DNA of 64,000 bases from the NCBI GenBank assembly GCA_002340355.1, contig DDLX01000018.1, forward strand, positions 316,805-380,804. Direction: 5' to 3'. Source of the DNA: Cytophagales bacterium UBA2561 (GTDB lineage Bacteria; Bacteroidota; Bacteroidia; Cytophagales; Thermoflexibacteraceae). The notes under the pieces are model-generated. The model did no database searches and was not told the origin of the DNA. It saw nothing but the letters and a program-made list of their open reading frames with translations. The position numbers and the translations under genes were made by a program. Positions 26,896 through 36,055 of this stretch are shown in pieces (within the stretch, counting starts at the first letter, position 1; the number at the start of each line of letters is the position of its first letter).

Positions 26896-27921
26896 ATGCC
26901 AAGCACAAAACTACCTTTTTTCCGTTATATGCTCATTGACCAAATGTTAAGAAGCAAACAAAAACCATTTCCGACCAAAGAGGAATTACTCGAAGCCTGT
27001 AAAGAAAAATTTGGGGTCATTTCTACTTCTACTATCGAAAAAGATATTGGAGCAATGCGCCTAGAATTTGATGCTCCGATTGTGTATAATCGGCGATATA
27101 ATGGCTATGAATATTCTGATAATAAATATAAATTTTTATCTGTAAATTTATCTGAGAGAAATCTTTTAGCACTTAGTTTTGTAGAAACTATTTTAGGAGA
27201 ATTTCGAGATTTACCAATCTTTGATGAATTTTCAGATGCCGTAGATAAGGTGTTGGATGGTTTAGAAATTACCCGAAATTTGGGGAATGATATGCGGAAG
27301 ATGAATAAATTTATCCAAATTGATAAATCGCCTTACTACAAAGGGAGTGAATTATTGAGTGATCTCATTAGTTTAATCACTTCAAAAATTCCTGTTGAAA
27401 TGGTCTATAAAAAATTTAATTCTGACCGTCAAAAATACTATACCATTCATCCTTATTTATTGAAAGAATTTAAGAATATGTGGTATATTATTGGATTTAT
27501 TGAAGAGTATGAACAAGTACGTATTTTTGCTTTAGATCGAATTGTTCATATTTCACCTACAGAGCGAACCTATATTCCGCCTCAAGAAACCAATTTTAAT
27601 GCTGAAAGTTTTTATAAACATTGCATTGGTGTGTCAGTCTTAGACCAAGCTCCTGAAAAAGTAATATTGAAATTTACCCCCTTTCAAGGTCAATATCTCA
27701 AAGTACAACCTTTGCATAGCACACAGAAAGTTTTGGAAGATAATGAAAAAGCCTATATTATTGAAATTGAAGTAATTATAAATTTTGAACTAAAGATGCA
27801 ATTGTTGAGTTATGGAGCAAATGTAACTGTTTTACATCCTGAAAGTTTAGTGCAAACGATTCGAAAAGAACTGATACAGACATTGAATAATTATGAATTA
27901 GAACCTGCGGTGTTAATCTGA
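26896..27921 (+). CDS. WYL-domain transcriptional regulator
   Basis: A 341-residue regulator with an N-terminal helix-turn-helix (about 1-65, FFRYMLIDQMLRSKQKPFPT...VISTSTIEKDIGAMRLEFDAPI) and a WYL domain (about 150-250) with the signature YTIHPYLLKEFKNMWYIIGF, where WYL reads WYI. A C-terminal WCX-like part follows. WYL proteins sense nucleic acids or nucleotides and often control defence or DNA-damage genes, but no defence gene is directly beside it; mcrC is 1.1 kb upstream, on the other strand and past scpB. A housekeeping role is equally possible. YafY-type regulators are the nearest relatives. Confidence 0.87.
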   Translation: MPSTKLPFFRYMLIDQMLRSKQKPFPTKEELLEACKEKFGVISTSTIEKDIGAMRLEFDAPIVYNRRYNGYEYSDNKYKFLSVNLSERNLLALSFVETILGEFRDLPIFDEFSDAVDKVLDGLEITRNLGNDMRKMNKFIQIDKSPYYKGSELLSDLISLITSKIPVEMVYKKFNSDRQKYYTIHPYLLKEFKNMWYIIGFIEEYEQVRIFALDRIVHISPTERTYIPPQETNFNAESFYKHCIGVSVLDQAPEKVILKFTPFQGQYLKVQPLHSTQKVLEDNEKAYIIEIEVIINFELKMQLLSYGANVTVLHPESLVQTIRKELIQTLNNYELEPAVLI

Positions 27922-27969
27922 TAAGTTTCACCGCCTCTCTTTTTGTGTCTATCTATTTAAGCTTCTTTG

Positions 27970-28425
27970 TTACTGATTCTCAGTTGCTAATTCTACATTA
28001 GCATAGATCTTCAATACTGTTTTTCCTCCTTTTACATTCGAGAATAACGTAATTGCTTTATTTTGCTGTCCTAATTTCCCTTTTGTATCAAATTGAACTA
28101 TAATTTCACCTGTTTCTTGGGAAGGAATAGGAGTATTTTTGGGATATTTAGGTACAGTGCAACCACAAGTTGTTTTTGCATTTGTGATAATAAAAGGTAC
28201 ACTTCCCACATTTGTAAACCGAAACGTCTCTTTCACTACATCGCCTTGTTTAATTATGCCAAAGTCATGTTCAACTTTATTAAACTTTAGTTTTGGATAA
28301 GTTTCATCTTTTTCTTCGATTTCAATTACTTTAGACTCCGTCACATCAGAATCACAACCTACTGTAAATAAGCTAATTGAAATCCAAAAGATCAACAAAG
28401 AAGAATATTTCATAAGCAGTTTCAA
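27970..28425 (-). CDS. DUF1573 lipoprotein
   Basis: A 151-residue lipoprotein with signal sequence and lipobox (LLIFWISISLFTVGC, Cys24). The mature part is one DUF1573 domain, an Ig-like fold related to ASH domains: VEHDFGIIKQGDVVKETFRF, NVGSVPFIITNAKTTCGCT, then GEIIVQFDTKGKLGQQNK. The CGCT motif is the family hallmark. Function is unknown. It starts 2 bp after the stop of the 117-residue gene upstream on the same strand, so the two are almost certainly cotranscribed. A second Met four codons in is an alternative start. Confidence 0.85.
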   Translation of the reverse strand: MKLLMKYSSLLIFWISISLFTVGCDSDVTESKVIEIEEKDETYPKLKFNKVEHDFGIIKQGDVVKETFRFTNVGSVPFIITNAKTTCGCTVPKYPKNTPIPSQETGEIIVQFDTKGKLGQQNKAITLFSNVKGGKTVLKIYANVELATENQ

Positions 28426-28427
28426 TA

Positions 28428-28781
28428 TTATTTGGAATGATAATTCTCGATAGTTTGTAATAGTTTTTCAAGTTCATCTATTATTTTTTCTACCTTTTGT
28501 GTTTTCTTATTAACCTTTTTATGAGATATTTCGTCTTGTTCTTTTTGATGATAAATTTGTGAGAATTCCTCAGTTTTAATCTCTACTGAGTACTGAGTTG
28601 ATTCATGCTCTTGAACTTTTTGAGGAGGGGAAGCTGTAATTTTCGGTTTATTAAGTTTCTGGTTTTGTTGCAAGAAATTTGAAAATTTACTCATTAAACT
28701 TTCAAATTCATTTTCAGACATTGGGGTAGAAGTTTGATCGGTAGTTTCCATAATTTCAAAAATTTTGTCGTTTAGATTCAT
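28428..28781 (-). CDS. Small hydrophilic protein with C-terminal coiled coil, unknown function
   Basis: Not recognised. The 117 residues are highly charged. The N-terminus has SENEFESLMSKFSNFLQQNQ, the middle is low complexity, and the C-terminus (KKTQKVEKIIDELEKLLQTIENYH) is a predicted coiled coil. A start at the second Met (METTDQTS) is possible. The support for a real gene is the 2-bp spacing to the DUF1573 lipoprotein and codon use like its neighbours. Confidence 0.55.
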   Translation of the reverse strand: MNLNDKIFEIMETTDQTSTPMSENEFESLMSKFSNFLQQNQKLNKPKITASPPQKVQEHESTQYSVEIKTEEFSQIYHQKEQDEISHKKVNKKTQKVEKIIDELEKLLQTIENYHSK

Positions 28782-29104
28782 TAATGATTATATAATTAAT
28801 TATATTTATATATCATTATTCAGTACTTATAGCTGAAACACCACTTCAACAGAAACTTGTGCTATCTCTTGCTCTAAACCTCGTTTTTTTGATGATACAG
28901 AAGAGTGAAAGCAATCAAAAAAATTGTAAATAGACTTAAAGAATAAATGAAATCACATTCACCAAGTAGTCTTTTTAGGATCGATATCTAAATTTATCCC
29001 CAAATGAATAGCGAGTAGATTTTAATCAAATCCCAAGGCTTGACTTTTTGTTAAAATAACTAAAAGCCATACCAAGGGCGCAATTGGTTTGTGGTTTTGT
29101 CAAG
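28782..29104. other. Intergenic gap, possibly holding a decayed reading frame
   Basis: No intact gene. On the minus strand short open stretches occur in different frames, including one encoding about 40 residues that ends KKRGLEQEIAQVSVEVVFQL before a stop near 28834. They could be a decayed gene or chance. A palindromic AT-rich run (taattaattatatttatata) lies at the left end. Confidence 0.3.
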
Positions 29105-29389
29105 TTATTTTTTCTTGACTTGAGCCTCAAGTTTTTCAATTTCTAAGAGCAATTTTTCAGCTTCTTCTTCCAATTCTGCATTTTGTTTGGCACTCGTACT
29201 CAAGGAATCTTGCTTCTTTTTTTGACGCAATTCTTCCAATAATTGTTGTAAACGGTCTTTGGAGTTGGTGAGTTGATAGCTCAATTTTTTGCGTGTATTC
29301 GTCCCCGAATCAGGTGCAAATAACAATCCCACAAAAGCTCCTGTGGCAATTCCCGCTACAAATCCTATCACACCTCCCAAATTTTTCAT
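29105..29389 (-). CDS. YtxH domain-containing protein
   Basis: A 94-residue protein with one N-terminal glycine-rich membrane helix (GGVIGFVAGIATGAFVGLLFAP) followed by DSGTNTRKKLSYQLTNSKDRLQQLLEELRQ and a charged coiled-coil tail. This is the YtxH (general stress/membrane-anchor) architecture; its function is not established. It starts 29 bp after the stop of nusB on the same strand, so it is probably cotranscribed with nusB, as in other Bacteroidota. Confidence 0.85.
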   Translation of the reverse strand: MKNLGGVIGFVAGIATGAFVGLLFAPDSGTNTRKKLSYQLTNSKDRLQQLLEELRQKKKQDSLSTSAKQNAELEEEAEKLLLEIEKLEAQVKKK

Positions 29390-29418
29390 ATTTTTTTAAG
29401 TTTTTATACAATCACAAA

Positions 29419-30594
29419 TTATTTATTATCTAACAATCCGCGTCCACTTTTTCGGATTTTCCCTTTCTTTTTCAGATCTATCGCTAAGGTATCCAACACC
29501 CCATTAATAAACTGTTTACTTCGAGCTGTGCTGTAATTTTTAGCTAATTCGATATACTCATTAATCGTAGCTTTTATTGGAATACTAGGAAAATGAATCA
29601 TTTCAGCCACCGCCATTTTCAAGGCAATTCTATCAACCTGAGTAATTCGTTCAATTGCCCAATTTTGGAGCTTTTCACCTACCCAAATTGAATATTCATC
29701 ATCATTTCGAATAGTGTACGAATATAAATCGCGAAAAAATTCTTTATCACCTTCCCAGTTTTTGGATAAAGGCTGTAAATCAATTTCTTCGATATCTTCG
29801 GCTTCAGCAATGGCTTTTAAAGTTTTTGTAACCATGCTTTTAAGAGCCACTTTATCCTCTATCCAATATAGGTTTTCACTTTCAAAATACGAAACTACGG
29901 CATCATGTTTCAGCATAAATTGCCGAAAAATGTAATCTATAATTTCATAATCCTGTACGGATGTGCTTTCAGACAAGTTCCGATATCGCTTAAATTCTTC
30001 GTCTTTTTGTAATAAGTGATACCATTCGATAACCTGTTGTTTATCCCAAAATATATTCTTTCGTCTGACTTCCTCGGCTAGGGGTTCATGTTCTCGAAGC
30101 CGTTCTACGACAAAGTTAGTTTGAAACTTTCGTTCATAATCAAAAAAAACTGTACGTTCTGTTCGATGTTTTTGTCGTGTTAAGAAATGCGTTTCCGTAT
30201 AATCTGAAAGTTCAATAAATAACTCTAATATCGAAAGGTATTGCTCATAAAGTGCTTCTGCCTTTAGCGTCATTTCTTGACGCAACTTTGTAAAGTCTTG
30301 AGCTACTGCTTTTTGATAAAAACGAATTCCTGAAATGGCAGCCAATCTGATATTTGTAGGAAGCTCTTTATCAGATTGTATAGTTTCGTTCTTATAATTC
30401 TCTTTGAAGATACTTATGGCTAATTGACGTTCTTCTTTGATTTGAGCGGGTGTCTTGGATTCGGTAACGTTCCAATCCAGCTCAAACTTAGAATGAATAT
30501 GATCAATCGCCAACTCATAATTCGACTTTCGACTTTGTTCGTAGGCATAAATTGCCTGCATTGCCTTAATTCTTAAAACCCGTCTGTTCAGCAT
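29419..30594 (-). CDS. nusB: Transcription antitermination factor NusB, long Bacteroidota form
   Basis: A 391-residue protein, far longer than the 140-160 residues of proteobacterial NusB but normal for this phylum. The N-terminus LNRRVLRIKAMQAIYAYEQS and the C-terminal domain (about 260-380) with WAIERITQVDRIALKMAVAEMIHFPSIPIKATINEYIELAKNYSTARSKQFINGVLDTLA are NusB. The middle is a lineage-specific insertion rich in charged helices. NusB binds boxA RNA with NusE and supports rRNA antitermination. It precedes the ytxH gene. ffh lies 165 bp upstream and has its own promoter. Confidence 0.93.
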   Translation of the reverse strand: MLNRRVLRIKAMQAIYAYEQSRKSNYELAIDHIHSKFELDWNVTESKTPAQIKEERQLAISIFKENYKNETIQSDKELPTNIRLAAISGIRFYQKAVAQDFTKLRQEMTLKAEALYEQYLSILELFIELSDYTETHFLTRQKHRTERTVFFDYERKFQTNFVVERLREHEPLAEEVRRKNIFWDKQQVIEWYHLLQKDEEFKRYRNLSESTSVQDYEIIDYIFRQFMLKHDAVVSYFESENLYWIEDKVALKSMVTKTLKAIAEAEDIEEIDLQPLSKNWEGDKEFFRDLYSYTIRNDDEYSIWVGEKLQNWAIERITQVDRIALKMAVAEMIHFPSIPIKATINEYIELAKNYSTARSKQFINGVLDTLAIDLKKKGKIRKSGRGLLDNK

Positions 30595-30758
30595 TGTTTT
30601 TGAATGAGCAAATTGAATGTTTGTTTTCGAGACAAAATTAATATTTTATTTTAATGCCATAGGTACAAGTTTCAATTTAGTTTATATTTCACCCTATATA
30701 TTTCTTTGATTATCAGAAAAATATAAAAGCTTAATATTTACTCTTACCTCAAGATACA

Positions 30759-32129
30759 TTATTTTCTTTTATTCTTTCGTTTTTTCTTCTTTCTAAATTT
30801 ACTCATACGATTTTTGCCAGGCATTCCCTGTGCGCCTCCATCCGACATCTGGTTCATTTTCTTCATAATCTTACGAAGATTATCGAATTGTTTTAATAAA
30901 TTATTAACTTGCTGTACTGTTGTACCACTTCCTTTTGCAATTCTACGTTTTCGGCTGTTATCAATTGCCGCAGGATTTTCACGTTCGTAAGGAGTCATAG
31001 AGTAAATAATGGCTTCAATAGGCTTAAAAGAATTATCATCAATATCCACATCTTGCATCATTTTACTCATCCCTGGTATCATACCAACCAAATCTTTGAT
31101 ATTTCCCATTTTTTTGATTTGCTGGAGCTGTTTAAGGAAATCATCAAAGTTGAGTTGATTTTTACGGATTTTTTGGTTGATACGCCGTGCCTCTTCTTCA
31201 TCAAATGTTCGTTGCGCTCTATCAACTAATGACAATACGTCTCCCATACCAAGAATCCGTTGTGCCATTCGGTCAGGATGGAAAGTATCAATTGCCTCAG
31301 GTTTTTCACCTGTGCTGATGTATTTTATTGGTTTATCTACTACATTTCGGATTGAAAGAGCGGCTCCACCTCGTGCATCCCCATCTAATTTTGTTAATAC
31401 AACTCCATCATAATCAATACGTTCATTAAATACTTTAGCGGTATTAACAGCATCTTGCCCTGTCATTGAATCCACGACAAACAATGTTTCACTAGGATTC
31501 AATTTTTCGCGCAATTCGGAAATTTCCCGCATCAATTCTTCATTGATACTCAAACGTCCTGCCGTATCAACAATCACTACTTTTTTATGTGTTTCCTTAG
31601 CGTGTTGAATGGCATTTTGTGCAATTTGTAAAACGTTTTTGCTTTCAGGCTCAGCATAAACTTCTACTCCAACCTGTCCACCAATTGTTTGCAACTGTTG
31701 AATCGCCGCAGGACGATAGACATCGCACGCTGCTACCATTGTTTGTTTGCCTTGCGATTTTAATAGCTTGGCTAATTTACCCGTAAACGTTGTTTTACCA
31801 GCACCGTTCAATCCTGCAATCAAAATGACGGCAGGGTCACCTTCAATTTTGATAGGTTCGTGAACACCACCCATCAATTCGGTCAATTTCTCATGAACGA
31901 TTTTGACTAATAACTGCCCAGGCGAAACCGAAATCAAGACTTCTCGTCCGATGGCTTCTTCACGGATAGAATCGGTAATTTGTTTAGCAACTTTATAGTT
32001 TACGTCCGCCGAAATCAAGGCTCTTCGAATTTCCTTGACCGTAGTCGCTACGTTTACTTCGGTGATTGCGCCTTGCCCTTTGAGGGTGCGGAGGGCTTTA
32101 TCTAATTTGGTAGTTAAATTTTCAAACAT
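30759..32129 (-). CDS. ffh: Signal recognition particle protein Ffh
   Basis: The 456-residue SRP GTPase that binds signal sequences and targets ribosomes to FtsY and SecYEG. The N domain is followed by the G domain with GLNGAGKT (106-113), DVYRPAAIQQL, DTAGRL, TKLDGDARGG, and the M domain with RKRRIAKGSG (SRP RNA binding) and a basic Met-containing tail rich in Lys and Arg. Length is standard. The SRP RNA gene was not found in the window. A complete promoter lies about 65 bp upstream. Confidence 0.97.
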   Translation of the reverse strand: MFENLTTKLDKALRTLKGQGAITEVNVATTVKEIRRALISADVNYKVAKQITDSIREEAIGREVLISVSPGQLLVKIVHEKLTELMGGVHEPIKIEGDPAVILIAGLNGAGKTTFTGKLAKLLKSQGKQTMVAACDVYRPAAIQQLQTIGGQVGVEVYAEPESKNVLQIAQNAIQHAKETHKKVVIVDTAGRLSINEELMREISELREKLNPSETLFVVDSMTGQDAVNTAKVFNERIDYDGVVLTKLDGDARGGAALSIRNVVDKPIKYISTGEKPEAIDTFHPDRMAQRILGMGDVLSLVDRAQRTFDEEEARRINQKIRKNQLNFDDFLKQLQQIKKMGNIKDLVGMIPGMSKMMQDVDIDDNSFKPIEAIIYSMTPYERENPAAIDNSRKRRIAKGSGTTVQQVNNLLKQFDNLRKIMKKMNQMSDGGAQGMPGKNRMSKFRKKKKRKNKRK

Positions 32130-32191
32130 AGTTTTGGGGACACATCATGGCGCATCTTATTCTACAAAATGCGGTTTTCTGTAAGAATCGG

Positions 32192-32223
32192 CAAAATTAA
32201 CAAAAAAAATACCCATGCACAAA
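32192..32223 (-). promoter_or_regulatory. Promoter of ffh
   Basis: On the minus strand TAATTTTG (32192-32199) is preceded at 20 nt by TTTG (32220-32223). The start would fall near 32185, leaving a leader of about 55 nt. The rest of the gap to 32503 is AT-rich with no recognised feature. Confidence 0.5.
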
Positions 32224-32503
32224 CTAAAACATTGCTAATAAGTAGATAAAGACGTATTTATAATAATGTTTTTATATCTAATTTCAGAGTTAGTATATTA
32301 TTGTTCTCTAACTTTTTATCATAATTTTTTTGTTTAATACTGAAGTCAAACAGCCCTTCTACAAAACTTGTTAAATTGACAACATGAAAATATATTTCAA
32401 TCTTACAAAAAACATTTTCAGCATCTTTGTGAATATTGAGATTGAAAAAAATAATACGATACAAAATAAACTACCTCAAAATCATTATCTTATAAAATAG
32501 CTT

Positions 32504-35500
32504 ATGAAAAAAATTTTACTTATTTTCCTACTCTGTAATTATTTTTTGCTCGAAAGTATCCAAGCTTCCCACATTCGAGCAGGAGATCTGACTGCCGTTC
32601 GAATTTCGGACGTGGGATTAACTTATAAGTTCACAGCAACCATTTATACAGATGATGATGGTGTTCCACCTGATGAGGAAGTAGAGTTTTTATTTGGAGT
32701 AAGTCCAGACGAAACGCCTCAACTCTTTAGACGAGTAGCTCAACGTGCAGTCGGGAATTCAACCACGATGAATATTTATGAAGCAGTTTTTACTTTTCCT
32801 GGACCAGGCGAATATAAAGTTAGTGTCGTTATTCGACAGCGTAATCAAGGAATCTTGAATATTCCTAATTCAGATAATACCTCCTTTTGTATCGAGTCTA
32901 CTTTTCTGATTACTCCATTTTTAGGATTAAATTCTGCTCCTATTTTGACTATTCCACCCGTTGATTTTTTGGCAAAAGTAGGCGAAAAATATATCCATAA
33001 TCCAGGAGCTTACGACCCTGATGGGGATAGTCTTTCATACAGTTTGACCATTTGTAAGAAAGGTCCTAATAAATTAGTAGATGTTTATTATTGGTTGGAT
33101 GATGCTCGTTTTGAGGGGAAACGGGAAGACTTTCCTGATTTACCTGCTGTCTTAACCTTAGATTCAATTACAGGTGATTTAATTTGGGATGCTCCCTTCA
33201 CACCAGGGGAGTATAATGTGGCTTTTTATGTAGATGAGTGGCGTGATGGCGTTCGGATTGGACGCGTTAATCGAGATATTCAAATTATTGTCCGACCCAA
33301 CCCCAACTTACGCCCTGAAATTACAGCTCCTGATACTTGTGTGATTGCTACTTCCTTTGTCTCAAGCACTATAACGGCAACTGACCCCGACAGTAATCGA
33401 ATTAATATACAAGCATTTGGAGAATTATTTCAGCCTCGCAATCAAGAAAATGCCACATTTGATATTTTGGAGTTACAGCCACCAAACGGCTTTGAACAGG
33501 GGCTTTTTGAGTGGCAAACATTCTGTGAAGATATTCGTCCACAACCTTACTATGTGGTCTATAAGGTTGAAGATTATCCAATCCCTTTAATTAACCAACT
33601 AACTAATACTGCCACACAAAGCATTAAAGTTGTGGGGCCTCCGCCTGATTTGCAAATGATTACTGCCAATTCAGTCGAAAAAAGCATTACGCTCAATTGG
33701 GATGAATATCCTTGTAGTAATGCCACTAAATTTACGATTTGGAGACGTATCGAATCGGCTGATTTTGAGCCTGATACTTGTGTAACAGGAATTCCTGAAG
33801 GACTTTATACCCAAATTGCAGAAACAGAAGATATTTTTACGACTGAATTTACGGATACCCTAAATATTGAACGAGGAAAACGGTACTGCTATCGTTTGTT
33901 AGCGATTTATCCAGATGGAAGTGAAAGTATTGTTTCTCAGGAGCTTTGTACTATTTTACAACCTCTTCAACCTTACATCACAAACGTGAGTGTCGAACAA
34001 ACAGCTACCGACTCGGGGAAGATTTTTGTTCGTTGGATTAAACCAATTGATTTAGACACCTTACAATTTCCACGTCCTTATACCTTTCGATTAGCACGGG
34101 CTACGGGTTTTTCAGGAACAGAAAACTATACGCTTTTTCCTCAAATATTTACTGAAAACGATACGACCTTTTTAGATACTTTGCTCAATACCGAAATCTC
34201 TGTCTATAATTATCGAGTAATGTTTTATGCAGATGGTGATTTGGTCGATAGTTCGGAAGTGGCTTCTTCGGTACGTCTTTTAGCAAGAGGTACAACCGAA
34301 TCTATTTTATTGAATTGGCAAGCCGAAATTCCTTGGAATAACCGAACAACGGATTTTCCAATGCACTATATTTATCGGGAAAAATTAGACGCTACTAATG
34401 TATTTGAACTCATTGATAGTGTAGAGGTTACAGAAAATGGTTTCAATTATATAGACGAAGGAAAATTCAATGATAAGCCCTTAAAATTGGGTGAGCGTTA
34501 CTGCTATTATGTCAGTACTTATGGAAAGTATGAAAATGATAGTATTTTTAGTCCATTAATTAATAAATCTCAGAAAGCGTGTTCAAATTTGATTTTAGAT
34601 ACGATTCCTCCATTAGTATATTTGACCAATGTCAGTATTGAACAAACTTCTGAAAATCAAGGCAAAATATTTATTCGTTGGGCAAAAGCCATGCGAATTG
34701 ACTCTTTAATTTTCAAACCTCCTTACACTTATCAGTTGCTTCGCGCTAAAGGATTTGTCGGGAGTACGGAGTGGGATACCATTCCTCAAATTTTTAACTT
34801 TACGGACACGACTTTTCAGGATATCAACTTAAATACTCAAGATTCAGTCTATAATTATCGTATTTTATTTTATGCTCAGGATAGTCTAATTGCCGAGTCA
34901 GAAACAGCTTCTTCAGTACGTTTAACAGCTTCAGCAGTGGGAGCATCTATACAATTAAATTGGCAGGCGGAAACCCCTTGGCAAAATAATACGGATTATA
35001 AACATCTGATTTTTAGGAAAGAACCAAATGGAACTTTTCAATTTTTAGATAGTATTCATGTTCGAAACTCAGGTTTTGGTTATTTGGATGATAACCAAGG
35101 AGAATTATTAGTACAAAAACAGGAATACTGTTATTATGTAACCACACTTGGTACGTACTCTATTGATTCTTTGCCTGAACCGCTTCTCAATAATTCTCAA
35201 GAAGTTTGTGCAATAACTCAAGATACTGTGGCACCTTGTCCACCTATACTAACTTTAAAGTCAATTGATTGTGAAGAACTAGAAACGGAGACACCAACAG
35301 ATTGCCCTAAGAATCAATATTCAAATTTATTACAGTGGGAAAAAAATACTCATACAGCTTGTGATACAGAAATTGCCAGTTATAATTTATATTTCAAACG
35401 CCGAAAGTCGGATGAATTCCAACTATTACAAAACTTGACTACACTGGAGTTTATTCATGAAAATTTAACTTCGGTAGCGGGTTGTTATGCGGTTTCGGCA

Positions 35501-35857
35501 TTAGATTTTGATGGAAATGAAAGTAATTTGAGCAATATCGAATGTGCCGATAATTGTCCAATCTACAATTTGCCCAATGTTTTTACGCCAAATGATGATG
35601 GTAAAAACGATTTATTTACTCCAATTCGATGTCCTCGATTTGTAAAAACAGCATTAATTACTATTTATAACCGTTGGGGACAAAAAGTTTTTGAAAGCGA
35701 TAATCCAGATATTAATTGGGATGGAAAAAATGAAAACGGTACAGAAGTCACAGGAGGGTTATATTTTTATGAAATTTACCTGACTTTTGAACGACTTGAT
35801 TCTAATGATGAACAAACTGAAACCTTTATTCGGGGTTGGGTGAATTTACTCAAGTAA
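32504..35857 (+). CDS. Secreted repeat protein with type B T9SS sorting domain (gliding motility-associated C-terminal domain)
   Basis: A 1117-residue cell-surface or secreted protein. The signal peptide is MKKILLIFLLCNYFLLESIQA-S. Residues about 20-270 are cadherin/Ig-like (YDPDGDSLSYSLTICKKG, ITGDLIWDAPFTPGEYNVAFYV). Fibronectin type III-like modules follow; two of them (about 485-690 and 705-890) are clear duplicates, sharing NVS(V/I)EQT, GKIF(V/I)RW, SVYNYR and ASSVRL. The C-terminal 95 residues are the type B sorting domain: NLPNVFTPNDDGKNDLF, ITIYNRWGQKVFES, WDGKNENGTEVTGGLYFYEI. Type B substrates are exported by T9SS and stay surface-associated. Function is probably adhesion or a sheath component. 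The gene is monocistronic. Confidence 0.88.
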   Translation: MKKILLIFLLCNYFLLESIQASHIRAGDLTAVRISDVGLTYKFTATIYTDDDGVPPDEEVEFLFGVSPDETPQLFRRVAQRAVGNSTTMNIYEAVFTFPGPGEYKVSVVIRQRNQGILNIPNSDNTSFCIESTFLITPFLGLNSAPILTIPPVDFLAKVGEKYIHNPGAYDPDGDSLSYSLTICKKGPNKLVDVYYWLDDARFEGKREDFPDLPAVLTLDSITGDLIWDAPFTPGEYNVAFYVDEWRDGVRIGRVNRDIQIIVRPNPNLRPEITAPDTCVIATSFVSSTITATDPDSNRINIQAFGELFQPRNQENATFDILELQPPNGFEQGLFEWQTFCEDIRPQPYYVVYKVEDYPIPLINQLTNTATQSIKVVGPPPDLQMITANSVEKSITLNWDEYPCSNATKFTIWRRIESADFEPDTCVTGIPEGLYTQIAETEDIFTTEFTDTLNIERGKRYCYRLLAIYPDGSESIVSQELCTILQPLQPYITNVSVEQTATDSGKIFVRWIKPIDLDTLQFPRPYTFRLARATGFSGTENYTLFPQIFTENDTTFLDTLLNTEISVYNYRVMFYADGDLVDSSEVASSVRLLARGTTESILLNWQAEIPWNNRTTDFPMHYIYREKLDATNVFELIDSVEVTENGFNYIDEGKFNDKPLKLGERYCYYVSTYGKYENDSIFSPLINKSQKACSNLILDTIPPLVYLTNVSIEQTSENQGKIFIRWAKAMRIDSLIFKPPYTYQLLRAKGFVGSTEWDTIPQIFNFTDTTFQDINLNTQDSVYNYRILFYAQDSLIAESETASSVRLTASAVGASIQLNWQAETPWQNNTDYKHLIFRKEPNGTFQFLDSIHVRNSGFGYLDDNQGELLVQKQEYCYYVTTLGTYSIDSLPEPLLNNSQEVCAITQDTVAPCPPILTLKSIDCEELETETPTDCPKNQYSNLLQWEKNTHTACDTEIASYNLYFKRRKSDEFQLLQNLTTLEFIHENLTSVAGCYAVSALDFDGNESNLSNIECADNCPIYNLPNVFTPNDDGKNDLFTPIRCPRFVKTALITIYNRWGQKVFESDNPDINWDGKNENGTEVTGGLYFYEIYLTFERLDSNDEQTETFIRGWVNLLK

Positions 35858-36055
35858 CAATACCCTATTAATAAAGAATCTTTTAATTCATCTTTATTTT
35901 CAACTTATCAACTTTTCTTTTAACCTTAATTTCTCTTTGGGTCTGTTTTCAATAGTTAAACCTATTTCTAAGTAATTTTCAGAACTTTGCAATTATCTTT
36001 ATAAAATCATATAACTTCTAAAAACTGATTTTTTCTGATACAAACTCCACAAAAT

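Noticed and set aside
26896..27921. WYL regulator as a dedicated controller of mcrC
   Set aside because: It is on the opposite strand, separated by scpB and a MITE-like element, and WYL proteins have many roles; the proximity alone is not evidence.
28782..29104. A small gene between the 117-residue protein and the YtxH gene
   Set aside because: The open stretches change frame and lack a sensible start; at best a decayed remnant.
32258..32464. Open frame of 68 codons on the minus strand upstream of the type B T9SS gene
   Set aside because: AT-rich composition, no recognisable domain or promoter, and no conserved-looking motif; more likely chance in an AT-rich gap.
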